The notes under the pieces were generated by a model. It was not told the origin of the DNA. It did no database searches and saw only the letters and a list, made by a program, of their open reading frames with translations. 64,000 bases of DNA from Algoriphagus winogradskyi. Lineage in GTDB: Bacteria; Bacteroidota; Bacteroidia; Cytophagales; Cyclobacteriaceae. The number at the start of each line of letters is the position of its first letter. The stretch's first letter is position 1. This document shows, in pieces, positions 42,433 to 51,145 of the stretch. A program made the position numbers and the translations under genes. The DNA is taken from contig NZ_FXUA01000003.1 in assembly GCF_900182815.1 (NCBI RefSeq), positions 496,001 to 560,000 of the forward strand, given 5' to 3'.

Positions 42433-42768
42433 ATGGGGTTCATACCACTATTTATTATGCTGGGAGGCGGTGCTCTCCTTTTTTTCCTTACTGTGAAAAA
42501 TGAGCTGCAGCGAAAACTCAATCAGCAGAAAGAGCTGCTTTTCAAATTAAACTCCTTGAACCCAGCATTGGGAATTCTGGTAGATGATTCATCCGATCCA
42601 GACTTGCTTATTGCTGCGCTTAAGGAAAAGCAAACTGAAAAAGGCATTACAGAAAAAGCATTGAAAATCATACGCGATCTAAAGGTCAACCGTATTCAAT
42701 ACAATGCCTTACTAAAAAAAGCTCCTTATAATTGGGTTGGAAAAATCGCTCGGTTTCAAGCAATTTGA
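42433..42768 (+). CDS. Small membrane-anchored protein, unknown function
   Basis: A 111-residue protein. One N-terminal membrane segment (residues 4-20) is followed by a helical, probably coiled-coil region (KNELQRKLNQQKELLFKLNSLN) and a C-terminal helix pair ending KKAPYNWVGKIARFQAI. I do not recognise the family. It starts one base after the pfkA stop and is likely co-transcribed. Its 3' end overlaps the convergent miaA gene by 13 bases. Confidence 0.68.
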   Translation: MGFIPLFIMLGGGALLFFLTVKNELQRKLNQQKELLFKLNSLNPALGILVDDSSDPDLLIAALKEKQTEKGITEKALKIIRDLKVNRIQYNALLKKAPYNWVGKIARFQAI

Positions 42769-43664
42769 TCTGCTACAAACTTTAAAATTTCATCTTGCTT
42801 ATCAGGAGAAAACCAATGAATTGATTCATCCTTTTTGAACCAAGTCATCTGACGCTTAGCATAACGTCTTGAATTTCTTTTGAGCAATCGGATGGCTTCT
42901 TCCTTATCATACTTCCCTTCTAAAAACCCGAAGATCTCTGAGTAACCGACAGTCTGCAATGCATTCAGGTGACGCTTACCGAAGAGTGCGTCTGCCTCAT
43001 CAAATAAGCCAGCTTCGATCATTTGATCCATCCTTTGGTCAATTCTGGAGTACAATTCCTCCCGATCTCTTTCCAAACCAATTTTGATGACTTTGAATGG
43101 TCGATGCTTTTTTGATTTTACCCTAAATGAACTAAATTTTTTCCCAGTACCTCGCCAAATCTCCAAGGCTCGCATTAGTCGCTGAGGGTTCTTTTGATCA
43201 ACTTTTTCAAAATACTCAGGGTCATTTTTAGCAATTTCTTCCTGCAAAAATTCTAACCCTTTTTGCTCATATTCCTGAATTATCTCCTTGCGGATCTTCG
43301 GATCCAGCTCTGGCATTTCATCCAATCCATTTACAACAGCATCTGCAAAAAGCCCGGAGCCACCCGTCATAATGACTAGCTTATGCTGTGCAAATAAAGC
43401 TTGCAGCAAAACCAATGCTTCCCGCTCAAATCTCCTAACATCATATTCATCCTCGATGGACAAATTATTTATAAAATGATGTGGAACTTGCTTCAACTCC
43501 TCAGAATTGGGCTTTGCCGTTCCCAAAATCATTTCCTTATAAAATTGTCGGCTATCGCAAGAGACGATTTCAGTCTTGAATTTTTTAGCTAGATTTAGAC
43601 ATAAATCTGTCTTCCCAACTGCAGTGGGTCCCACTACTAAGATTAAATAGGATTGATTTATCAA
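42756..43664 (-). CDS. miaA: tRNA dimethylallyltransferase
   Basis: A 302-residue protein. The P-loop GPTAVGKTDLC (residues 12-19) and the DSRQFYKEMILGTAKP segment, where Asp-Ser-Arg binds tRNA A37, identify MiaA. RDREELYSRIDQRMDQMIEAGL and TVGYSEIFGFLEGKYDKEEAI are the conserved C-terminal blocks. It adds dimethylallyl to A37 of tRNAs reading UNN codons. The start is an ATG at 43664, facing the response-regulator operon. Confidence 0.95.
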   Translation of the reverse strand: MINQSYLILVVGPTAVGKTDLCLNLAKKFKTEIVSCDSRQFYKEMILGTAKPNSEELKQVPHHFINNLSIEDEYDVRRFEREALVLLQALFAQHKLVIMTGGSGLFADAVVNGLDEMPELDPKIRKEIIQEYEQKGLEFLQEEIAKNDPEYFEKVDQKNPQRLMRALEIWRGTGKKFSSFRVKSKKHRPFKVIKIGLERDREELYSRIDQRMDQMIEAGLFDEADALFGKRHLNALQTVGYSEIFGFLEGKYDKEEAIRLLKRNSRRYAKRQMTWFKKDESIHWFSPDKQDEILKFVADQIA

Positions 43665-43710
43665 AGTGAATTAGTTAGGTAGTCGAAGGCCAAAAATCCA
43701 AAGTATTGTA

Positions 43711-44454
43711 ATGAAAACCAAAAAGGTATTGATTGTTGATGCTAATGATATGAATCGACGGTTAATTGAAAACTTGATTGAGCACTTATGTGGATATGAA
43801 TCGGTGAAAAGCGGATTAGAAGCTGTAGAAAAAGCATCTCAAGTAGCATTTGATCTAATACTGATGGACCTTCAAATGCCAGTAATGGATGGGATAACCA
43901 CAGCCCAGACTATATGGAGAAAGTCTCCATACAATTGCCCAATAATAGCTGTTTCAAGCTATTCCGAAGCTCATTCGAAAAAATGCCTATTGGAAATGGG
44001 CTTTACCGCATTGATTTCAAAACCAATTCGTCCAAAGGATTTTCTTGAAGCTGTGTCAGACATTCTTTCCTGCACTGAAGACGAAAAAATCTCCTTTAGT
44101 AAACCTCCTGAAATAATTGATGAAAAGGTATTTCAACAACTATCCAAATTTAATTCAGTAATTAACCTAAGGTCTTTGTATATTGAATTTATTGAAGAAT
44201 TTGATGGGCTAATACATCTGATAGATAAGGCTTTCCAAGAAAAGGATAAGCAGACCCTCATCAAACATCTTCATACCATAAAAGGCAATTCAGGCACTTT
44301 AGGGGTCAATGCTATTTTTACTTTTTCCAGTGAAGCTGATCTGTTAGCTAGAGCTGAGAACTGGGACGCTTTGGGAACAGCATTAAAAAACCTGATAAAT
44401 GAACGTGTCATATTTAAAAAATATCTTGAAGAAGAAACTATTTTTAACCCATGA
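43711..44454 (+). CDS. Response regulator: receiver domain fused to Hpt domain
   Basis: A 247-residue protein. The receiver domain (1-122) has Asp10/Asp13 and the phosphoacceptor Asp53 in LILMDLQMPVMDG, with the later Lys in LISKPIRP. A linker leads to an Hpt domain with HTIKGNSGTLG, where His188 is the phosphotransfer site. No DNA-binding output exists, so it works as a phosphorelay intermediate. The next gene, overlapping by four bases, is a single receiver domain and a natural partner. No sensor kinase lies nearby. Confidence 0.88.
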   Translation: MKTKKVLIVDANDMNRRLIENLIEHLCGYESVKSGLEAVEKASQVAFDLILMDLQMPVMDGITTAQTIWRKSPYNCPIIAVSSYSEAHSKKCLLEMGFTALISKPIRPKDFLEAVSDILSCTEDEKISFSKPPEIIDEKVFQQLSKFNSVINLRSLYIEFIEEFDGLIHLIDKAFQEKDKQTLIKHLHTIKGNSGTLGVNAIFTFSSEADLLARAENWDALGTALKNLINERVIFKKYLEEETIFNP

Positions 44455-44828
44455 ATAATTCAAAAAAAATCCTCGTTGGAGAGGATAGTTCAGTCATTTT
44501 AAACTTGACTAGGAGCATTCTTTCGTTTGAAAAATATCAAATGAAAGCCGCTAAAAATGGCAAGCAAGTGCTGGATATACTGGAAAAAGAGGATTTTGAT
44601 CTTATTCTGATGGATTTAAATATGCCTGTCCTTGATGGAGCTACTTGTACTAAAATGATCCGGGAACTTAATGATGAAACCAAATCTAAACTTCCAATAA
44701 TTGCGATTACTGGAAACATGAACAATTACACTATGGATGAATTCAGAAAGATGGGGTTTGATGATTTTATTCAAAAACCTCTCGATTACGACAGGCTATT
44801 AGCTACAGTCAAGAAATTTCTAGTATAA
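44451..44828 (+). CDS. Single-domain response regulator
   Basis: A 125-residue receiver domain only: Glu11/Asp12 in VGEDSSV, phosphoacceptor Asp55 in LILMDLNMPVLDG, Thr in IAITGNM and Lys in FIQKPLDY. It overlaps the receiver-Hpt gene by four bases (ATGA), so the two should be made in fixed ratio and may exchange phosphate. Its output is unknown. Confidence 0.9.
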   Translation: MNNSKKILVGEDSSVILNLTRSILSFEKYQMKAAKNGKQVLDILEKEDFDLILMDLNMPVLDGATCTKMIRELNDETKSKLPIIAITGNMNNYTMDEFRKMGFDDFIQKPLDYDRLLATVKKFLV

Positions 44829-44830
44829 CT

Positions 44831-45109
44831 ATGGCTATAAAATACACCAAGCACTTTTTAGATAAACTCGAAAATCTATTCGCCTCATCAGATTACATGC
44901 TGCGGTATGAAAAAGGGAATTTCAAATCCGGCTATTGTGTATTGAATGAAGCTAAGATCGTAATTGTCAATAAATATTTTCCCTTAGAAGGGAAAATCAA
45001 CGCTCTGGTTGACATTCTGATCGAACTAAATCTTGATCCATCCGATTTTAAGGATAAAGCAAATCATGACTTCCTCACAGAATTGAGGCAAACACAATTA
45101 AAATTTTGA
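44831..45109 (+). CDS. Small protein of unknown function
   Basis: A 92-residue soluble protein (MAIKYTKHFLDKLENLFASSDYMLRYEKGNFKSGYCVLNE...). The central strands KFKSGYC and KIVIVNKYFPLEGKINALVDIL look conserved, and I have the impression of a Bacteroidota-specific family, without a function. It sits two bases after the receiver gene and its TGA overlaps the TTG start of the MBL hydrolase. Confidence 0.72.
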   Translation: MAIKYTKHFLDKLENLFASSDYMLRYEKGNFKSGYCVLNEAKIVIVNKYFPLEGKINALVDILIELNLDPSDFKDKANHDFLTELRQTQLKF

Positions 45110-45870
45110 AAGTAACCTTTTTAGGAACTGGTACTTCTCAGGGAGTTCCAGTGATAGGCTGTACATGCGAAGTGTGTCGTTCATTAGATTTTAGAGACAG
45201 GCGATTCAGATCATCCGTCCATCTACAGGTGGGTAAGTTGAGCTTAGTAATCGACACTGGACCTGATTTCCGCACACAAGTTCTCCGAGCGGGTATCACA
45301 GACCTTGACGCAGTGATTTTCACGCACGAGCACAAGGATCACACTGCCGGTTTAGACGATATTCGCCCATTTAATTTCAAACAGCAAAAAGACATGCCAG
45401 TGTTTGGAAAGCCTCAGGTTTTAGAACAAATCAAGCGTGAGTTTGCCTATATTTTCAGTGGGAAAAGATATCCTGGTGTGCCGCAAGTACAAACCATAGA
45501 AATCAGTGAAAGCCCATTCAGTATTGAAGGAATCACCATCACTCCTATTCCAGTGATGCATTACAAGCTTCCAATTTTGGGGTTTCGAATTGGTGACTTC
45601 ACCTACATCACTGACGCTAATTATATTCCCGAGGAATCCCTGCAATTGATAGAAGGCACCGAGATCCTTGTCCTCAACGCCCTCCAAAAAGAATCCCACA
45701 TCTCACATTTCACATTGGATGAAGCTGTAGAAATGGCTCAGAAAATCGGAGCTACGGAAACCTACTTTACACATATTTCGCATAAACTTGGCCTGCATAG
45801 TGCAGTAGATAAGGAATTACCTGAGGGAATAGCCTTGGCCTATGATGGGCTTCAGCTAACTTTGGACTAA
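45106..45870 (+). CDS. MBL-fold metallo-hydrolase (PhnP/RNase Z-like)
   Basis: A 254-residue protein. TFLGTGTSQGVPVIGCTCEVCRS at the N terminus is typical of the PhnP-like group, with Cys residues for an extra zinc. The metal motif is VIFTHEHKDHTAGLDD (H-x-[EH]-x-D-H), followed by PVMHYKLPILGFRI and YITDANYI, and a terminal ETYFTHISHKLG. Hydrolysis of a cyclic phosphodiester is plausible from PhnP, but there is no phn gene here. The start is a TTG at 45106, overlapping the previous stop as TTGA. Confidence 0.88.
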   Translation: MKVTFLGTGTSQGVPVIGCTCEVCRSLDFRDRRFRSSVHLQVGKLSLVIDTGPDFRTQVLRAGITDLDAVIFTHEHKDHTAGLDDIRPFNFKQQKDMPVFGKPQVLEQIKREFAYIFSGKRYPGVPQVQTIEISESPFSIEGITITPIPVMHYKLPILGFRIGDFTYITDANYIPEESLQLIEGTEILVLNALQKESHISHFTLDEAVEMAQKIGATETYFTHISHKLGLHSAVDKELPEGIALAYDGLQLTLD

Positions 45871-47450
45871 TGCATCTTAATTATCACTTCCTGAAATACC
45901 TCTGTCCTGAGCTGGAAAAAGCATTTTTGGGCAAAAAAATAGTGGCTTGTTTTTCACAAAATAAAGGCGAGCTAATTATAGAAACTGAAGATGACGAAGA
46001 GTCGCGATTCATCCGAGCTCATTTTTTACCGCCTCAGATCTACCTTTCATTTCCAACAAATTTTCAGCGTGCCAAGAGAAACAGCATCAACCTTTTTAAA
46101 GAGCTAATCGGAGAAAAGATCCTAGGCTGTCAAGTATTGAGTTTTGAACGTGCATTTTATTTCATTCTCAGTTCGGAAAAAACCCTCCTTTTTAAATTGC
46201 ATGCCAACCGAAGTAACATCTTGCTCTATGAGGAGGATAGAGCCGTACCGAGTAAGTTGTTCCGAAATGGTATAGCAGAAGACCGGGAATTGGACTGGAG
46301 CACGCTAAACAAAGATTATGATTTAAGCTGGGAAAGCTTTGAAAAACTGGAAGGAAATGCCTCTCAGTTTTTACCTACTTTAGGATCAATCCCGAGAAGC
46401 TGGCTTAAGGAAAGAGGATATCCAAATGCAGATCTACAGACTAAATGGGGTCTTATGCTGGAATTGCTAGATATGCTGGAAACGCCACTATTTTCCTTAA
46501 TAGACCAACACGGAGATATTCAGCTAAGCCTTCTGCCAAATGACAATTCTGTCAAAAGCTTTTCCAATCCTATCCACGCGATCAATGAGTTGTTTTATTT
46601 GGCATTGGTCCGAGGGAACTTTGAAAAAGACAAAAACTCCTTGCTCAAAAAATACCAAGAGCAGCTTAAACGTACCAAATCATATATTCAAAAGTCCAGG
46701 CTAAAACTGGATGAGCTTCGCAATTCCCCGCCCCCTTCCAATCTAGCCGATGTGATCATGGCTAATTTGCATGTTTTTCAAGATGGAAAACTTGAAGCTG
46801 AATTAATGGACTTCTATACGGGAGAAAACATCCATGTTAAACTCAAGCCAAATCAAAAGCCTCAGGATCACGCTGCATCACTTTACCGAAAGAGTAAAAA
46901 CCGAAAGCTAGAATGGGAGCAATTGGAAAAAACAATTGCGGCGAAGGTTAACCAAGCTGAAATATTAGAATCCAAAATCTCGGAATTGAATGCAATTGAT
47001 GATTTCCGTTCCTTAAAAAGCTATAAGAAATCTCATGGTGAGGACAAGGCTTTACAAAAAGATGAAGTCATTTTACCGTTCAAAACTTTTGAATTTGAGG
47101 GCTTTCCTATCTGGGTAGGCAAATCCGCACAGGCAAATGATGAAATGCTTCGTGGCTACACTAAGAAAGATGACCTATGGCTGCACGCACGTATGGTTCC
47201 GGGTTCTCATGTACTCATTAAGACTTCAGGGCTTAAAAGCATCCCCTTGGCTGTAATTGAGACTGCAGCTTCCTTGGCTGCGTTTTATTCAAAAAACAAG
47301 AATGAAACTCTAGCTCCTGTGATCCATACTGAAGCAAAATACGTGAGAAAAGTAAAAGGCTCTCCGGCTGGCTCGGTGGTCGTAGAAAAAGAAAAAGTAC
47401 TGATGGTGATACCTAAAGGTCCGGAAGAGATTTTCGGAAAAGGAAATTAA
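45870..47450 (+). CDS. NFACT-family protein (RqcH/Rqc2-like)
   Basis: A 526-residue protein. The NFACT-N part begins MHLNYHFLKYLCPELEKAFLG with KLHANRSNILLYEEDR, a coiled-coil region follows (about 260-380), and the NFACT-R domain has GYTKKDDLWLHARMVPGSHVLIK and VIHTEAKYVRKVKGSPAGSVVVEKEK. RqcH homologues bind obstructed 50S subunits and add alanine tails. The family's N-terminal Asp-Arg pair needed for tailing is not plain here, so a variant role is possible. It starts on the last base of the preceding stop (TAATG). Confidence 0.87.
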   Translation: MHLNYHFLKYLCPELEKAFLGKKIVACFSQNKGELIIETEDDEESRFIRAHFLPPQIYLSFPTNFQRAKRNSINLFKELIGEKILGCQVLSFERAFYFILSSEKTLLFKLHANRSNILLYEEDRAVPSKLFRNGIAEDRELDWSTLNKDYDLSWESFEKLEGNASQFLPTLGSIPRSWLKERGYPNADLQTKWGLMLELLDMLETPLFSLIDQHGDIQLSLLPNDNSVKSFSNPIHAINELFYLALVRGNFEKDKNSLLKKYQEQLKRTKSYIQKSRLKLDELRNSPPPSNLADVIMANLHVFQDGKLEAELMDFYTGENIHVKLKPNQKPQDHAASLYRKSKNRKLEWEQLEKTIAAKVNQAEILESKISELNAIDDFRSLKSYKKSHGEDKALQKDEVILPFKTFEFEGFPIWVGKSAQANDEMLRGYTKKDDLWLHARMVPGSHVLIKTSGLKSIPLAVIETAASLAAFYSKNKNETLAPVIHTEAKYVRKVKGSPAGSVVVEKEKVLMVIPKGPEEIFGKGN

Positions 47451-47486
47451 TCAGTTTACAGTTATCAGATGCTATTCGCAGTATTG

Positions 47487-47515
47487 ACCTTGGAGGTTTT
47501 GTAAGCCTCGAAGAT
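47487..47515. repeat. REP-like palindrome (diverged copy)
   Basis: ACCTTGGAGGTTT-tgt-AAGCCTCGAAGAT, same layout as 38014-38042 with about three mismatches in the stem. Both copies sit in 3' intergenic regions. Confidence 0.45.
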
Positions 47516-47560
47516 TTATAATTCTAATCACTTCATTATTTTTTTAGAAATGTAAAAAGC

Positions 47561-47596
47561 AAAAAAAAAGAGCCCCGAAACATCTTCGGGACTCTT
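47561..47596 (-). terminator. Terminator of the pyk operon
   Basis: On the minus strand GAGTCCCGAA-gatgt-TTCGGGGCTC is followed by a run of nine T. It starts about 20 bases after the pyk stop. Confidence 0.88.
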
Positions 47597-47617
47597 GTAT
47601 TTATTTTTAGAATCTAC

Positions 47618-49042
47618 TTATTCTACAATATGCACTTTCAGCATGTTAGTTCTGCCGTTTGCTTTTAGCGGCATGCTACCCGTATTTACTATGATATCGC
47701 CAGAATTCACGTGATCATCTGACTTCAATGTATTTTCTATATCTGTAAACGTGGCATCAGTAGACACTTGATTTTCGTAAAAATACGCACGCACACCCCA
47801 AACTAAGCTCATCTGAGTAATTAATGGCTTATTCCTTGTAAACACAAAAATGCTGGCAGATGGTCTGTGAGAAGCAATTCTAAATCCAGTAAAGCCAGAA
47901 GAGGTAATCCCTACAATAGCCTTTGCCTTTACATTTCTAGAAAGTCTCGAAGCCATCAAGATCAAGTTATTGCTCAAGAAGGTATCATCGTCCTCAGGGA
48001 TTTTGTACAGATTGTGATAGATATCTGCATTTTCCTCCAAATAGCTAATAATGCTACTCATGGCTTTTACTGCATTTACAGGATATTTTCCTGAGGCAGT
48101 TTCAGCAGAAAGCATCACAGCATCTGCACCGTCCAACACAGCATTTGCAACATCATTAGTTTCTGCACGGGTAGGACGAGGATTAGTAATCATGCTCTCC
48201 ATCATTTGGGTAGCAATAATCACAGGCTTACAGGCAAGCTTACATTTTTCAACAATTCTTTTTTGCCAAAGAGGAACAATTTCCATTGGAACTTCTACTC
48301 CCAAATCACCCCGGGCAACCATGATTGCATCAGTAGCTTCGATAATTGCATCGATGTTATCAAGCGCTTCAGGCTTTTCAATCTTAGCAACGATCTTACA
48401 AACTTTGCCTTTCGCTTCAATCCGCTCTCTCAAATCAATAATATCTTCGGCTGATCTCACAAATGAAAGTGCGATCCAATCCACTTCCTGCTCAAGTCCG
48501 AAAGCCAAATCTTCAATGTCCTTCTCCGTAAGGGAAGGTGCACTTACTTTAGTATTAGGAAGGTTGATCCCTTTTCTAGACTTAAGGATACCACCGTGGA
48601 TTACAGTACAATTGACATTTTTCCCGTCCGTATCATTTACTCTTACTTCCAGATTACCATCATCGATCAAGATTCTATCTCCTGTAACTACATCATTTGG
48701 AAGATTTTGGTAAACTGTACTAACTAGATGGCTTGTTCCAATTACCGGGTCATTAGTAATGGTGATCAATTCACCTGGTTTGATCTCCACTCCGTTGTTT
48801 TCAACTTCGCCAACACGGATTTTGGGACCTTGCAGATCCTGAAGGATTCCGAGATTTAATCCTTCATCTTTATTAATTTGTCTAATAATACCTGCTACTT
48901 CAGCATGGATATCGTGCGTACCATGTGAAAAATTCAAACGAAATACATTCGCGCCGGCAGCTGCCAGGCTTTTGATTGTTTCGTAATTATTTGAAGCAGG
49001 GCCTATAGTTGCTAGAATCTTTGTCTTATTGAATTGGCTCAT
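47618..49042 (-). CDS. pyk: Pyruvate kinase
   Basis: A 474-residue protein. Family blocks in order: TKILATIGPASNNYETI, VFRLNFSHGTHDIH, ILQDLQGPKIRVGEV, KIEKPEALDNIDAII with the catalytic Lys, IMVARGDLGVEVPMEIVP, and PVIIATQMMESMI. It converts phosphoenolpyruvate and ADP to pyruvate and ATP. It follows the IPExxxVDY gene with seven bases between; this pair, divergent from acpP-fabF-rnc, is a common Bacteroidota arrangement. Confidence 0.96.
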   Translation of the reverse strand: MSQFNKTKILATIGPASNNYETIKSLAAAGANVFRLNFSHGTHDIHAEVAGIIRQINKDEGLNLGILQDLQGPKIRVGEVENNGVEIKPGELITITNDPVIGTSHLVSTVYQNLPNDVVTGDRILIDDGNLEVRVNDTDGKNVNCTVIHGGILKSRKGINLPNTKVSAPSLTEKDIEDLAFGLEQEVDWIALSFVRSAEDIIDLRERIEAKGKVCKIVAKIEKPEALDNIDAIIEATDAIMVARGDLGVEVPMEIVPLWQKRIVEKCKLACKPVIIATQMMESMITNPRPTRAETNDVANAVLDGADAVMLSAETASGKYPVNAVKAMSSIISYLEENADIYHNLYKIPEDDDTFLSNNLILMASRLSRNVKAKAIVGITSSGFTGFRIASHRPSASIFVFTRNKPLITQMSLVWGVRAYFYENQVSTDATFTDIENTLKSDDHVNSGDIIVNTGSMPLKANGRTNMLKVHIVE

Positions 49043-49049
49043 TAGGGGA

Positions 49050-49478
49050 TTAATAAGTTAATAGGTTTTCTTTTGATTTAAGTTTGCTCACATCCAGCTT
49101 CATGACATTTTGTATGTAGCGATTTTTCGCCAGCTGGTTCGCAAATGTATTAATACTTATTTGAAAGGTCTCGTCTTGGACCAAAAGGAAATAATCCATT
49201 GATTTCAATTCTGGTATCAGATAAGACACTTGATTTGTGGAGTTGAGTGCTTTATTTCTTAAAAGTTGAACAAATCCATGTGGTAAAGAAAGGAAATATT
49301 GAGAGATTTTTAGGCTTGGAAGGGTCATAAATTCCAATAAAAGATCATCAGATTTAATAAGGTTCAAGTCTAAATCCCTGTTAATTAGCCAGGCCATTTT
49401 ATAGTCCTTAACAGGCGATACAAGCCCCAAAAGCTCGAAATCATAGGTATGTTCAATTAGTAACTTGGCCTTCTTCAT
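49050..49478 (-). CDS. IPExxxVDY family protein
   Basis: A 142-residue protein named for the motif seen here as LIPELKSMDYFLL (Ile-Pro-Glu-x4-Asp-Tyr). Other conserved pieces are YDFELLGLVSPVKDYKMAWLIN at the start and ALNSTNQVSYLIPEL. Function unknown; the family is restricted to Bacteroidota and usually sits directly upstream of pyk, as here, which suggests a link to central metabolism or simply a frozen gene order. Confidence 0.88.
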   Translation of the reverse strand: MKKAKLLIEHTYDFELLGLVSPVKDYKMAWLINRDLDLNLIKSDDLLLEFMTLPSLKISQYFLSLPHGFVQLLRNKALNSTNQVSYLIPELKSMDYFLLVQDETFQISINTFANQLAKNRYIQNVMKLDVSKLKSKENLLTY

Positions 49479-49630
49479 TCAGTGAAAAAATCAATGAAAA
49501 CAAAGTTAGAAAATATAATTCAACTTCAAGGTGCAGCTATTTGTATAAAAATTTACTTGAATCTTTTCTTTGCCAATTAGGCATTTAATATATTTCTTTG
49601 CGAAGTGTTATTAACTAAACTGATCACAAA

Positions 49631-49867
49631 ATGTCTGAAATTGCACAAAAAGTAAAAGCCATCATCGTTGACAAACTTGGCGTAGAAGAGTCTGAAGTAA
49701 CTTTGGAGGCGAGCTTTACCAATGATCTTGGTGCTGATTCTCTTGATACTGTAGAATTGATTATGGAATTCGAAAAAGAATTCAACATCTCTATTCCTGA
49801 TGATCAGGCTGAGCAAATCGGTACTGTTGGACAAGCAGTTACCTACTTGGAAGCTAACGTAAAATAA
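49631..49867 (+). CDS. acpP: Acyl carrier protein
   Basis: A 78-residue acidic helical protein. The phosphopantetheine site is Ser37 in [18 protein letters not shown], surrounded by the canonical DSL motif. It carries the growing chain in fatty acid synthesis. A possible promoter with TTTG-type -33 (in TTCTTTGCC) and TATTTCTTTG near the -7 region lies about 30-70 bases upstream, but the spacing is not exact. It leads the acpP-fabF-rnc-nadE-lgt run. Confidence 0.96.
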   Translation: MSEIAQKVKAIIVDKLGVEESEVTLEASFTNDLGADSLDTVELIMEFEKEFNISIPDDQAEQIGTVGQAVTYLEANVK

Positions 49868-49886
49868 TAATTCCTAAATTCATTCT

Positions 49887-51137
49887 ATGAATTTAAAAAG
49901 AGTTGTTGTAACAGGTATAGGTGCCCTCACACCAATAGGCAATACCGCAGAAGAATTCTGGCAGGGTCTGTCTAATGGTGTGAGCGGTGCTGCGCCGATT
50001 ACCAAATTCGACGCTTCCCTTTTCAAAACCCAATTTGCCTGCGAGGTTAAAAACCTAGATGTAGAGCAATTTATGGATAGGAAAGAAGCTCGAAAGATGG
50101 ATCCATTCACACAATTTGCCATGATTTCTGTTGAAGAAGCCATGAACGATTCAGGATTGGATCTTGAAAAAATCGATAAATCAAGAGCCGGAGTAATCTG
50201 GGGATCTGGAATTGGAGGGTTAAGAACTTTTCAAGATGAAGTAACTTCTTTCGCTACTGGCGATGGAACACCCCGCTTCAATCCTTTCTTTATTCCCAAA
50301 ATGATCGCTGATATCAGCGCAGGCTTTCTATCAATTAAATATGGTTTTCGCGGTCCAAACTTTGTAACAGTTTCTGCCTGCGCTTCAGGCACCAACGCCC
50401 TTATTGATGCATTTACTTACATCAGAATGGGTAAAGCTGATATTTTTATCAGTGGTGGTTCAGAAGCAGCAGTTACTGAAGCAGGTGTAGGTGGATTCAA
50501 TGCGATGAAAGCCCTTTCTCAACGAAATGAATCTCCAGAAACAGCCTCAAGGCCGTTTGATAAAGACAGGGATGGTTTCGTATTAGGTGAAGGTGCTGGA
50601 GCATTGATTCTAGAAGAATACGAACACGCTAAAGCACGTGGAGCCAAAATCTATGCAGAACTTGTAGGTGGTGGCATGACTGCTGACGCACATCATATTA
50701 CTGCTCCTCACCCGGAAGGATTAGGAGCTAGTAGCGTAATGAAAATCGCTTTAGATGATGCAAACCTTAAACCTGAAGACATAGATTACATCAATGTTCA
50801 TGGTACGTCCACCCCATTAGGTGACGTAGGTGAGACTAAAGCTATTCAGCAAGTTTTTGGTGAACATGCTTACAAGCTTAACATCAGTAGCACCAAATCA
50901 ATGACTGGCCATTTACTTGGTGCAGCAGGAGCTATCGAAGCCATCGCTTGTATTTTCGCTATCAATAAGGGTATTGTACCTCCTACGATCAATCATTTCG
51001 AAGACGATGAGGCATTTGATCCTAGATTAAATTTGACTTTCAACAAAGCTCAGGAGAGAGAGATTAATTATGCGTTGAGTAATACCTTTGGATTTGGTGG
51101 ACATAACTGTTCAGTAATTTTCAAAAAATATAATTAA
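49887..51137 (+). CDS. fabF: Beta-ketoacyl-ACP synthase II
   Basis: A 416-residue thiolase-fold enzyme. The active-site Cys is Cys165 in TVSACASGTNAL; the two His are in INVHGTSTPLGD and KSMTGHLLGAAG, and GFGGHN near the C terminus completes the pattern. It condenses malonyl-ACP with acyl-ACP, including the temperature-sensitive C16:1 to C18:1 step known from E. coli. It starts 19 bases after acpP. Confidence 0.96.
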   Translation: MNLKRVVVTGIGALTPIGNTAEEFWQGLSNGVSGAAPITKFDASLFKTQFACEVKNLDVEQFMDRKEARKMDPFTQFAMISVEEAMNDSGLDLEKIDKSRAGVIWGSGIGGLRTFQDEVTSFATGDGTPRFNPFFIPKMIADISAGFLSIKYGFRGPNFVTVSACASGTNALIDAFTYIRMGKADIFISGGSEAAVTEAGVGGFNAMKALSQRNESPETASRPFDKDRDGFVLGEGAGALILEEYEHAKARGAKIYAELVGGGMTADAHHITAPHPEGLGASSVMKIALDDANLKPEDIDYINVHGTSTPLGDVGETKAIQQVFGEHAYKLNISSTKSMTGHLLGAAGAIEAIACIFAINKGIVPPTINHFEDDEAFDPRLNLTFNKAQEREINYALSNTFGFGGHNCSVIFKKYN

Positions 51138-51145
51138 TCTGGATT

